NCBI GenBank assembly: GCA_030549335.1 | Contig: CM060187.1 | Location: 50,798,203 to 50,862,202 of the forward strand | Direction of reading: 5' to 3' | DNA from: Pontederia crassipes | Taxonomy: Eukaryota; Streptophyta; Magnoliopsida; Commelinales; Pontederiaceae | DNA length: 64,000 nt | In this document: piece after piece, positions 27,795 through 39,857 of the stretch | Layout: every line of letters begins with the position of its first letter | Numbering within the stretch: the stretch's first letter is position 1 | Notes under the pieces: generated by a model | Database searches by the model: none | Told to the model about the DNA's origin: nothing | The model's input: the letters and a program-made list of their open reading frames with translations, nothing else | Translations under genes and position numbers: made by a program

Positions 27795-28110
27795 AAACTG
27801 TTCTGCGAGAACAGTGCTGCATGGCACTATGGCGTGAACAGTGCCATGCGGCACTATTGGCAGCGCTGCGCGGGCTTGAGGCCCGCAGCGCAGCATCCGT
27901 GAACAGTGACATGTGGCACTGTTGTCAGCACTGCGCGCAGGCTTGAGGCCCGCAGCGCACTGCCCTGTCAGCCGAATGAGGAACGGGCCTCTGTCCGGTT
28001 GGGTTGCGCACTGTAGCGCTTGGCCCGTGACCCGCAACACGCGCAGTGCGAAGCGGGGGCTGCTAACGCCGCACGATGGCATGGGCTGCATTACAGCCCA
28101 TTCTGAACAG
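27795..28110. repeat. GC-rich block with a two-copy repeat in the Copia leader
   Basis: This block of about 315 bp stands out in a very AT-rich leader. It contains two tandem units of about 72 bp (about 27838-27972) sharing GAACAGTG, TGCGGCACT or TGTGGCACT, and GGCTTGAGGCCCGCAGCGCA. It is edged by poly-T/poly-A and by ACTGTTC and GAACAGT in inverted orientation. It is rich in GCGC palindromes. Its role is unknown. Confidence 0.7.
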
Positions 28111-29686
28111 TTCCATTTTTTTTTTAAAAAAATTAGTGTATTAGGAAAATTTCGGGAAGATTATATTAAAATTAAAAACTGCTTGTTTTATGATTCAGAA
28201 AATTTTGAAAAATTATCTGAAATTGTATTAATGATTCATGACATATATTATACATTTTTAGTTAATTTTCGTAACTATTATGCATATTAGAAATTTCGTG
28301 ACATAATATGACATATTTTGTTTTATGTGAAATGTCTTGCATGTGATTATGTTATGATAATTTGAAAATTTACAAAAATTTTCATGAAACCTATATAACA
28401 TAATTATGAACATTTCTTGGTATGTCATGTATACAAAATTTAAATGTGTCATGTATATATTGTAATATGTTTTGATATTATGTTACGAACATAATTATAT
28501 AACATTATTTATATGTGAAAATAAAATATTTCGTGCACAATATTATTTTTTACAAGTTCATTTTATGATATGAAACTTATAAATAATATATTTTCTTTTG
28601 TAAGAAATTTTTTGGAAGTGCATATATTTTTTGTTATCAAAATTAATTTTTGATGTAACAAATGTATTTACACATGATATTGCATTTTTTGTGTTAAAAT
28701 TATGCAATTAATAATATATGTATGATATGACAACATTATTTTTTGTTGTATGAATATTTTCACTATATACATGTAATTAAGGCATGTGTGACAAATAATA
28801 TTCAATTTGTATGAAAAATTAATATTTTAATTATTTCAATGCCTTATGTTATACATATATGTCTTATAAGCATGTGACTTTATTTTTTTTACATTTTATG
28901 TAAATCTTTGAATTAATAATAATCATGCTTATTATCATGCATATATTATGTTAAAAGCATGTGACAAATAATTTCATTATGTGATAAATGAATTGTATGA
29001 TTATTTGTCTGCTTTGCAATTCATAATATTTTTATGCTATGTTTGTGTTATGCATAAATATGACAATTATGAATGTGACATGTTTAATGAACTTAGGACT
29101 TTAATAAATTAGATTTAAGTTATTCCATAATGAAACATACGTAGTCCAAATAGGACCAATGCATTTAAATCATATTATGGTCACGGTAGTAATTTTTATT
29201 GAGTGGTGCGTGATATGTGCATGTCTAGAAAAGTATCGAAAAGAGATTGTAAGTGAAAAATTTAGTACCATCTTTCTCTGTTAATGCAGTTAATGCAGTC
29301 TTCACGTGACACGATGAACATTTTTTCAATTATTTTGGTATCGAGGAGAAGGGATGATGATTCCCTAATTGACACCTTGCATAGACAAGGAAGCGCTCCC
29401 ATCACAGAACTCTGATTGCCTGGCTGAAATTTTTGAAAATGATATGTTAATCACATTATATATTTTAAATGATTTTTGGATATTCGTTTTTCCAAAATTA
29501 TTAGAATAGTACCTTGGCTCAATTATATTATTATTAATAACTTGGTAATGTTTTTGAAATAGTGGAAGATGAGTGGGAACTTTGCTACCATCTCGATGTC
29601 ACTATCCTCAAATATTATCATTTTATTATTTTTGAAATATATGCGACAGGAAGACTTGTGTATAACATTCTAACACTCATTTATAA

Positions 29687-32600
29687 ATGGCAATCAAGCA
29701 AATAATTGCTGAACTGAATAAAGGTGATAAGTTGAATGGTGACAATTATGATATTTAGCATAGGAAAGTATAATACATCATCGAAGAAGAGGAAGTTATT
29801 GCATGCATAAAAAACACCATGCCTGAACCATAATTTGAAATTATACCTCAATGCAGAAGGAATTTGGACGCTTACAATGCATGGAAAAAGAAAGACAAAG
29901 AGCTCGCATTGCTTTGCTGAGACAATTCCTTAATGTGTGAGTACGAGATGCATGAAACTGCCAAAATCATGTGGGATGCTCTTCATGAGAAGTTTGCCTA
30001 TGTATCAATCACAAAATTAAGATTACTTAATCTTAAGTTCGATTCATATCGTATGCGTCCAAATCACTCCATGCGGCAGCATTTGCGTGAATTATCGAAC
30101 ATGATTCGTGAGTTGAAAAGTGCTGGTGTTCCTCTTACTGATGAACAACAAGTGCAGGCTGTCATTCATTCCTTTCCAGCGCGTTGGGAACAAATAATTT
30201 TGAACTTAACTTATAACAATAACATCAAAATTTTTACCGATGTTGCACGTCATCTGGAACTGGAAGAAGAGCACATTGAGGCAGCTAAATCTTTCGGCCA
30301 AGCATATGTTGTTGAATCTAGTGCGAAAGGAGCGAGTAAAAGTTCAAAACATAAAAGGCCGCACAATTAGAAAGGTAAAAACAAGACTGAAAGCAAAGGT
30401 AAAAATCAGCGCAAACGTGGTAAGCACGGTGGAAAGTTTGATAAAAGTAAAGTTAAGTGTTATAATTGCCACAAGTGTGGACACTTCGCTCGTGAGTGCA
30501 CTGAACCGAAGAAGAATACACATGTATACTTTTCTGAACAAACTTTCGTTTATATTTCTAGCTATGCATTAGTCCCTGACTCCCATCCTTTGTGGATTGT
30601 AGACTCATGAGCCACCGATCACATAGCAAAGGAACGTGATGCTTTTGTGGATTTTCATTGATTTAGTGTCGGAACCAAGTGGATTTACGTTGGCAATAAC
30701 ACACATGTGGAGGTCAAAGGCATTGGTACATGTAAATTGGACTTTTGCGAAGGACGTGTCATGTACCTTCATGATGTCCTCTATGCTCCGGATTTTCGAC
30801 GGAATTTAATTTCAGTATCTCGTTTAGATGAACTTGATTATCTAATAACATTTGGTTCAAGTTATGTTGATGTGATGTTAAATAATATTTGTATTTGTAC
30901 TGCTTACAAGTATAATGGTTTTTATGTTATTGAAATCTCTAAAGATTTTCAAAAATCTAGTTGTTCATTTGTATCATTTTCTGATAAAAATGTTGATGTC
31001 AAAACTTAGCATGCCAGACTTGGGCATATTGGGCAAGATCGTATGAATCGATTAGCTAGAGAAGGTCTTTTGGGCAATCTCGCTAAAGTAATTATGCCCA
31101 CGTGTGAAGATTGCCTTGCTGGTAAAGCAAATAGAAAACCATTTGGAGTATGCAAACATGCTGATTCTTCCTTAGAAATAATCCATTCTGATATCTGTGG
31201 TTCTATGAATATTAAGTCTAGACATGATTTATCTTATTTCATCACTTTTATTGATGATTATTCACGATATGGTGTGGTCTATTTAATTACACATAAATAT
31301 GAGGCATTAGAGTGTTTCAAACGATTCTTGCATATGGTCAAGAATCAATTGGATCACAAGGTTAAAGTCTTGCGTACAGATCATGGTCGTGAATATTTAT
31401 CTAATCTATTTAGAGAATTATGTGATGAAAAAAGTATTGTTAGAAAGACGAAATCGGACTCTACTTGATCATGGTCCCTAAAACTCCGCAATAAAATGGT
31501 GTTGCAGAAAGACGAAATCGGACTCTACTTGATATGGTTCGATCAATGATGGCGCAAGCAAATCTCCCTATTTCTTTCTAAGGTGATTTCTTATTGACTG
31601 CAGCCTATATATTAAATCGAGGTTCATCAAAGTATGTAGATTTTACTCCTTACGAATTCTGGACAGGCCGAAAGCCTGAACTTAGTTATTTGCGCCCCTA
31701 GGATGCGTAACCTATGTACTTCATACTTCTCATAAGTATGGAAAGTTGGGTCCTCAAGGAAAAAAAGTGTATCTTTATAAGATATTCTAAGACATCCAAA
31801 TGATATGTTTTCATAGGTGAAAATGATGATGAAACTGTTACCAAGATAGAAAGTAGAGATGCTACATTCCTAGAAGATTATTTTTCTAAGTAAGGCAAAA
31901 TAGATAAAGATATTCACCTCAAGGAGGAAGAAGATCATGAGTTGGCTCATCCAACGGATCAATATGCTGAAGAGTATGTTTCCTTACCTCAAAATCTTGA
32001 TCCGAGCGGGAGAGAATCATCGCCAACTCAAGAACGAAATATACCATAATTTTCAATACGTCGGACTAATCGAAAAAGTATCCCACGTCGTCGTTTTGAG
32101 ATTGAGGGAGAAGCTTTTATAATTGGTCCGGAAGACGAACATGAGCCTAAAATAATTGATGAGGCTCTCTCATGTCTTACGAAGGAAGAATGTATGAAAG
32201 CGATGGAAGAATAAATGAAGTCAATGAAAGATAACCAAGTTTGGGATTTGGTTGATCTCCCACCCGATAGAAGATCAATAGGGAATAAATGAGTTTTTAA
32301 GGTCAAACATGGTGCAGATGGATCCAAGAAAGATATAAAGCTCGTCTTATTGCACAAGGATATACCCAAAAGGAGGGTATAGATTATGATAAAACTTTTG
32401 CACCGGTTGCAAGATTTTCTTCAATTCGCTTAATCCTAGCTATAGTTGTTCATATGGATTTAGAACTACATCAAATGGATGTAAAGACAACTTTTCTAAA
32501 TGGAGAACTAGATGAAGATATTTACATGAAGCAAGCTAAAGACTTCATCGTAAAAGGTCAAGAACGTAAAGTATGTAAATTGCGACGGTCCGTATACGGA

Positions 32601-33715
32601 CTAAAACAATCACCTAGGCAGTGGTATTTGAAATTTCATCGATCAATAATTTCCTTTGAATTTTCTATGATTGATGAAGATCATTGTGTGTATATATGTG
32701 GCTCCAAAGATAAGTTTGCATTTCTAACACTATATGTCGATGATATCTTGATAGCTGGGAATAATAAGGAGTATATAAATATCATTAAGCAATGGTTGTC
32801 CTCTATCTTTGAGATGAAGGACATGGGCGAAGCATTATATATACTTGGAGTAAAAATTCATCGAGATCGTTCAAAGAGATACATTGCTCTTTCGCAAGAA
32901 ACGTATATAAAAAAGGTTCTCGAACGTCTTCGAATGAATAATTGCAAACTCATTGATACTCTTATAGCGAAAGATGAAGCTTTAAGTCTTAATATGTGTC
33001 CAAAGATTTCAGAAGAAAAGAGTGCTATGACCTCTTTTCCTTATGCCAACGCAGTCGGGAGTATGATGTACGTCATGTTGTGTACTCGACCCGACATATG
33101 TCATGCCATTGGTCTAGTCTGTCGATATCAGGCTAATCCAAGACACCAATATTGGAAGGCTGTCAAAAGGATTCTCAGATACTTGAAGGGAACCGTTGAC
33201 TACGCACTATGATATCAAGGAGGAAGTCTAAAATTAGACGGATATACGGATGCTGATTGGGCTGACGATATTGATGAGCGCAAATCCACCTCCGGTTACA
33301 TCTTTCTGCTTATCAATGGCGCTGTGACGTGGAGCAGCAAGAAGCGAGATTGCATAACATTGTCAACAATGAAAGCTGAATTCGTGGCATGTACCGAAGC
33401 TGCAAAAGAAGGCCTTTGGTTAGGCAAATTCCTTCGCCATCTGAGAGTAGCTGATCATGCTTCAAAGTCTAACCTATACTGTGATAATCAAGCTGCCATT
33501 GCATATATTAAAGATGAGAAATATCACTGCAAAGGGAAGCATATCGACACTAAATATAAATTTATACGAAATGAAGATGTTTAGAAAATGATCATGATTC
33601 AATATGTGTCTACACATCAGAATGTGACTGACCCATTTACGAAGCCTATTCCAAGAGATGTATTTATTACACATATAAAAGCTATAGGATTACGTAATCC
33701 TAATTGTACTTAAAC
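29687..33715 (+). pseudogene. Decayed gag-pol region of the Copia element
   Basis: A gag region begins at the ATG at 29687, with a Copia-type capsid (UBN2-like) domain at about 29930-30360 and a CCHC zinc knuckle near 30460-30510. After it come an aspartic protease region (about 30590-30850), the GAG-pre-integrase and integrase core (about 30990-31700), the reverse transcriptase with its LYVDDIL motif (about 32300-32950), and the RNase H (about 33230-33650). The order integrase before reverse transcriptase identifies Copia. The region is broken in many places and cannot encode a working polyprotein. Confidence 0.9.
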
Positions 33716-34730
33716 ACTTATTTTTTAAATGAAAGTATTTTCATTTCTTTGTTTAAATTATTATGAGTTGTTATACACAAGTAGAGTATGTCAGTCAAAT
33801 ACGAGATTATCAAATAACACGGATAATCGCCTCCGGCGCTTAGAGTATAACGAGTGGAGAAGAAATGATTTAGAATAATAATATTATCTAAAATCGCCCT
33901 GATTTGTTCAGGAGGATTTTAACACTAGGTTACTTCAACTCTGTGTGACCTGACAAGAGGAGACATATATGAGACCTCATTTAAAGGCGCCGAAATTTTA
34001 GGCGACTAATGGGAGGACTCATATCAGGCGCTATAGATATGCGACTGGACTTAAGTCTATGCGGTGTTATTGAGCAATGGCATACACTCCATTGGTGAGA
34101 GTCTCTATCGCAATACTTGAGTGTATCATCGAGTATGCTAAGTCGACCCTAAGATCTGACGAATAGTCGAGTCTTCGTCACATGTGTGAGTCTTTAAGGA
34201 CTGAACAAGTCCGGAGGTTGCTCTTAGACTCTTGACCATATTTCAAAATGATATGTTAGTATTGCTACTTTAGCGAGATATTCAAAGGCTAAAATTGTAT
34301 GCGGCCTATCGAGCCACGTATAGAAAAGCAGCTGACTTAGAATCGAGAAATATGAGGGCGAGAGAAAGATTCACTGGTGCTGCATAAATTTTATATATTG
34401 TTGGCCAACTATAAAGTATACATATAAAATTGAGTAACCGCGGAGTTAGACGTGAGTCGTCTAAGCTATGCAAGTAAGGTGTCTCTAAGGCAAAGCGAGT
34501 AACATGATTGCTTGATTGAACGACTTTTATAGTCTTGGTTCTCAAGTTGATTGAGCACTATGTATCCCTAACAGGTCATGGTATATGCTCTCAAGTGGTT
34601 AAATAATTTTGTATATTCTTAGCATGTCACAATTCTCTCGTATTGTGTTATGAGTGTACTCGTGGGTCGCACGATCCATTTACTATACACAAATATTATT
34701 CACAGATATGACAAAAGGCCCATTATGTGC

Positions 34731-34741
34731 GAGTGGGAGAA
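34731..34741 (+). other. Polypurine tract of the Copia element
   Basis: A purine-rich stretch, GAGTGGGAGAA with a single T, sits immediately before the 3' LTR, where plus-strand DNA priming takes place in this family. Confidence 0.75.
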
Positions 34742-35064
34742 TGTTGGACGTGCAAGCAAACCCGCCCATGAATGGGCCTCGTGCGCAAATGGAAGCAGTT
34801 ATGGTAACTAAGTGTGAGGACAGTTACCTTAACCACGTATACTTCTATATATAAATATAGAAGTTGATTCACTTGCCATGTGAGTGGTTTATGTTACTTA
34901 GATGCCTTTTGTCATGTTTCTGTTGTAATCTGTAGGTACATTGGATTGTGACATTGAAGTGGTGTTCCATTCGTGATCATCATTCCGACTGCGATACCAG
35001 GACAACGTAAAAGAATCTTCGTATTTCCGCTGCAACTAGGTTGGTTTCTACATTAAAACCTTCA
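34742..35064 (+). repeat. 3' LTR of the Copia element
   Basis: A 323-bp terminal repeat, TG to CA, closely similar to the 5' LTR and followed by AAAAC. Confidence 0.93.
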
Positions 35065-35400
35065 AAAACAAAGAAAGAAAACGAGTCTCGAAAGTTGAAT
35101 CTAATGAATTTCCCTCGTTGAGCCTCAGGCCACGAGTTCATAAAATCAAAAGTAACTTGTAATTTAGTTTGAAAAAGTTCCCAAAATTGTATAGAAAAAG
35201 AGCAAGAAAAGAATAGATGTGACTATTTCAAGTGCAGTACCACAAAAAACACAAGTGGGATTTAAGTTATGGTTAAAATGAGTGATAAAGTCTAAATTAG
35301 AAGTTTTTTATGTAAAAATTTTCACAAAAACATATGGATTTTTAGTAGTGTCGGAATACCCCACATTTTCAACCAGGCGAGCCGTCTAATAGCAGGTGTC
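35065..35400 (-). mobile_element. Upstream part of the decayed LINE: zinc-binding reverse-transcriptase domain
   Basis: On the minus strand this reads KMWGIPTLLKIHMFL, then KFLHKK, then a degenerate cysteine cluster, and then SHLFFSCSFSIQFWELFQ. This is the pattern of the zf-RVT domain of plant LINEs (W-P-K-FLW-LH...C..C...HLFF.C.F...W). Stop codons interrupt it. It continues directly into the RNase H part once the Copia element and its target duplication are set aside. LINE sequence probably extends right to about 35900, but no reverse transcriptase motif is recognisable there. Confidence 0.75.
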
Positions 35401-38400
35401 AGCAAGGATTTTTGTCAAAGATAACGATATACAAATTTAGCATGAGCAACACCAGCTTCCCATATCCATATATCATCATCGGTGTGAGCATGAGTGTAAA
35501 TAGTAACTTGTGCAAGTTGAATGCATGCCACAAGAAGATACTAACTTGTGCAAGTTGAATGCATGCTACAATTTGTCGTCTGGTACTAGACAAAGGCATC
35601 ATATTGATTGTCCTATTATATAGTGTTAATAGACAACAAATAGTGAATCGCGACACACTTTGATGAGATGAAGATGCTAATTTCGGCGATTAAAAAACAC
35701 ATAAAATGTTGAAAAAAATTGTCGTGATTCTTTGAAAGTGCAATAATGAATGACCCACATATAAAGACTTTAAAATGGATGGAGGTAGTTCAAGATATTT
35801 CAAATGTATTTTTGAAGAATTTCCCGGACTACCACCACAAAGAGGATCGAATTTCAAAGTAGAGAAATATGCTTCGCTCATGTTATGCGTCAATTACAAG
35901 ATCCATTATTGTCGGTAATGATCTTTTAAAAAATTGACTTGAGAAGCGGCCTGCATTGGCTAAGAATAGCCGAAGAAAAGTATCTAAAATTAACTTTAAG
36001 TGAAAGTATAATCATTCTGAATTATTTATTATGATTTTCGGACTTTTTTATGTATTTGATGAATATGAGTGTTTACAACTTACTTGAATAAATTTGCCAT
36101 CATGTTCCATCAAACCCCATTGAACATAGTTAACATTTGCAAATGGTGTTAAAATTTTTGAAACATCAATTATTTACCAAATTTTTGGAATGTGAGTTGT
36201 GATTACATGAAATTATATTCCTTGACCATATTATATGCGGTCAAGAGAACATCTCGGTTTTTTATGCTTCAAACTTTGAAGCAACACATCCAGAGTTGTT
36301 ACCTATCCATATCCTAACGGCTATGTATGAAAGGAAACTCATTGAGCTAACATTGGGAAAAAAAACTAAATAAGAAAATATCTATATTCTTTTTCACGTT
36401 ATATATTAAGAAAATGGTGGTACTCTATTTATTTTGTTATAATTGTAAAACGAAGCCGCTAGCTTATTACCAAAAAAATATGAAAATAAGTTGTCATATC
36501 TGCACTCAAATGATTTATCTATGTAGGTGTAATCAAAGTCCCAATCCTTGTTCTAAAAACTAATTGATCGATCGGTTATCGTGCTATAACAACAAAAAAA
36601 GTATAATTGAGCTTTAGCTCTCCTAAATTTACCGAAAAGGAATTAGTATAACTACTCATGCGTTAATATATATAATTCAATATTTGAATGCTTGATTATT
36701 CTGTCTTTATTTTCAATCTATACTATATTAAAAGCAAAAAAGTTTGCAAGGGGAAGATGACATTTGGCAAAAGTAGAAGTTGACATGTGTTCATATTTTT
36801 TGTAATTATTTTTTTATATTAATATATGGTATAAATTATTTACATGAAACGTGTGGTAACCTCCTATAAAAATATTATAGCATAGTTGGTCATGTCTTCA
36901 TGTATTTGGTAATTAAAATTTATTTTTTGTTGTAATATATTAATATGTAGTTTAGATTATTTTCATGGTAACCACTTAGTGGAATATATATATATATATA
37001 TGGATAAATTTAAAAGATAAAACAAAAATATTAATTAAGAAGTTAATTTCATCCACTATTAAAATTTTAGTGAAATGGACATATTTTTTTCCATTGGTTC
37101 AAAAACAAAAACTGTCATGTGTCCATACATTTGTCAATCAAATATTTATTTTTATCATAATGTGTTAATATAATATAAGTTGTTTATAATAATCGTATGG
37201 AACAATTATTTATTCATGTAATATTTTATGCTATATTTAAAATAGACTAATATATATTTTAACAATTAAAATTAAACATTAAAATATTTTTTGATGGATT
37301 GTTAATTAGTAAGCATGGAGAAAGTAGTATGCGGCAAATACATACATTTATCACACGTCTTTAAAAAATAATTAACTTACATTAAAATACTAAACTATCA
37401 TAAGGAGTGCCACATGTCCTGTAATTAATAGTGATATATAATTTAATTAATTAATTTTAAATAATTATTTATCATAGTTAGTTATAAAGTATCAGTAATT
37501 ATATAATTAATTAATATGTTATAGGTAATTAGATAACTAATTAACATCCTATAGTGAGAACAAATATGCATGGTGCCCATATTTATAGTATAAAATGATA
37601 TATCATAATAAAATATAAAGCCATTTTTTTAATATGACACATTTTATTCATTTCATGTGATTTTTTTAGTCATATATGCTTGAACATTATTGTGCACGGT
37701 ATCATTTATCATATTGTTTTAAAATATTGTAACTATATATCTATATATATACACTATATTAAAAGGAGGCATAACAATTCATCGACCAGGGTCCAAACAA
37801 GAAAATTTTGTTATAATTATCTTGATTACTTATTTGAATTAACATATCACAAAGTAATATTAAACCATTATAATAATTAGTTCAAAGATTCATTATTTAT
37901 ATAAATTAAAATTTTATTAGAGTTATGGATAAAACATCCATAACCGTCCAGTATAGTATTTGATTATAAATTAATTAAATTAAAAATAGTTTATTAAAAT
38001 TAAAATATACTAATCTATCATAATAATTTTAGTAGATGGTTAGTTACTATTTATATATTGGATGGTTATTTAGTAACCGTTTCTCTCATATGTTTACATG
38101 CAATGCCTTCCTTATAAATATCACTAAGGAAATCTTCTACAATCTATGTTGCTCCCTATTCTTTTTTTTTTTCTTCTGGTGAGAATAATTCTTCCTGATG
38201 CATTTCTTTTGTAGTTTATTATATAATTATTTCATAATTTTTATCTTTAGCAATTAATTAGTCATTATATATTCGATTATTTAAAAAATGTTATGTTTTA
38301 CCTAGCTAATTCAATTTTTTTATCTAATTGATATATAATCCTATTTTAGAAGTTTCATGTTTATTATATTACTTAATTTCATAATTATATTATATGGCTT

Positions 38401-38791
38401 ACTTTTTTTTCAACAGGTTCGATCCCACAAATCGGATGGTAAATAATCTTCGTATTATTTCATTTCCTTTTTGTCTATTTTCTTTGTAAATTAATATATT
38501 ATTATTGTTGCATCAGTTTTTTCAATTTAAGGCACGATGGATAACCAATTTGAACTTCACATTGTTTGTTTTAAATTATTATTATTACTTTATCGTGTAT
38601 GGCACTTGCTTATTTTTTACTACAGTGGGTTTTTTTCTTTTGTTTAACTGATAGAAGAAGGGATTCTCTTAACAAAAATATCATTATTTACTTGGAAGAT
38701 TATTTTTAATCAATTTATGAATTTCATCATGAATAAATTATCATTTTTCTATAAGTTTTCAATTGGAGTTTTACTATTCACTCATTTGTTA

Positions 38792-38862
<71 letters not shown>

Positions 38863-39158
38863 ATACCTATTTTTTTGTTGCTAATAGGGGTTTTTTTTTT
38901 TAACTGATAGAATAAGGATTGTCGGTGGTGTTAACCAAATTCATTTTCAATTATATTATTTTGATGGATAATTATTTTAAATTTTATTAATGGATTTTGG
39001 ACATGAAAAATTTAATAAAAATGAAACATTTAAGTAATCCTCTTAAAAAAATAAATAAGTATTTATAATTTAAATTTGTTAAAAAATATTAATTCAAATA
39101 CTTCATCATCTTTGACAAAAAAATTGTCCTTTATGTCATAACATAATTATTTATGTTA
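35400..39158. other. AT-rich DNA with Helitron-like starts and simple repeats
   Basis: Old LINE debris may reach about 35900. TCTATACTATATTAAAAG at 36717 (after an A) and a similar TCTATATATATACACTATAT near 37739 resemble Helitron 5' ends. No matching 3' hairpin-CTRR end was found downstream. An ATT repeat lies at 38790-38861. No gene is supported. Confidence 0.4.
38790..38861. repeat. (ATT)n microsatellite
   Basis: About 24 uninterrupted trinucleotide units. Confidence 0.95.
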
Positions 39159-39857
39159 CAATATTTTAAAAATCAGTTCGGACCGGCCGGTTCAACCGGT
39201 CCGATCATGAACTGGTTTTAATTCGGTCCGGTTCAATATTAAAACCGAAAATAGCAAACCATTAGGTTAACTCGAAATAAATCGAAAAAAATCGGGTTGA
39301 ACCGTGGATTCAGGTTCAATCAGTTTTTCATTGTTTTTAAAAAAATATAAGATATGATATGAGAGATGATAGGATATGGAGGGAGAAAATATGGAGAGTA
39401 GAGAGAGTAGGATAGAGAGAGAAAGAGAGAGGAGGGAGAAAAATATGGAGAGAGATAGGGAGGGAAGATTTTATATGATATATATATAGAGAGAGAGAAA
39501 GTGGCAGAGAAAAGGCAGGGATTGAGAAGAGAGAGGTAGAAAAAAATTTAAAATAAAAAAGGAAAAAATATTAATTAAGAAAATAAATAAAATGAAAATA
39601 AAAGAGAATTATAAATAAAAAGGAATAAAATATAGTTATAATTTTAGGTTAAAAATAAATTTAAATTATTATGTCAGCAATAATATATCTAATAAAATGA
39701 ATTTGTAATAATTTATGTATTATATTACTTTTAAATAATTATAAATAATATTATTATATAAAAATCTGGTTCAACCAGCTAAAATCTGGTTGAACCAATC
39801 GGACCTCGACTCAATTGGTACGCCGATCCGATTTTTGATCCGATTTTTAAAACATTG
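39159..39857. mobile_element. hAT-like MITE with CAATRTTTTAAAAATC ends
   Basis: The left end is CAATATTTTAAAAATCAG, and the right end inverted is CAATGTTTTAAAAATCGG. Inside both ends lie related GGTTCAACC/GGTTGAACC motifs. Length is about 699 bp and the interior is AT- and GA-rich with no transposase. A clean target duplication is not visible, although shifting the ends by two bases gives ATGTTACA and TTGATACA (6 of 8), so age or uncertain ends may hide it. Superfamily assignment is tentative. Confidence 0.65.

Larger units (their letters stand above)
27262..35064 (+). mobile_element. Ty1/Copia LTR retrotransposon, complete in length, decayed
   Basis: A 7803-bp element bounded by two long terminal repeats that begin TGTTGGACGTG and end CCTTCA. 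It is flanked by the 5-bp target duplication AAAAC at 27257-27261 and 35065-35069. It has a primer-binding site, a polypurine tract and gag, protease, integrase, reverse transcriptase and RNase H regions in the Copia order. The coding region is broken by roughly ten or more disabling changes, so it is a fossil. By eye the two LTRs differ at about 5 percent of aligned bases, which suggests an insertion a few million years old. It sits inside an older LINE. Confidence 0.95.
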
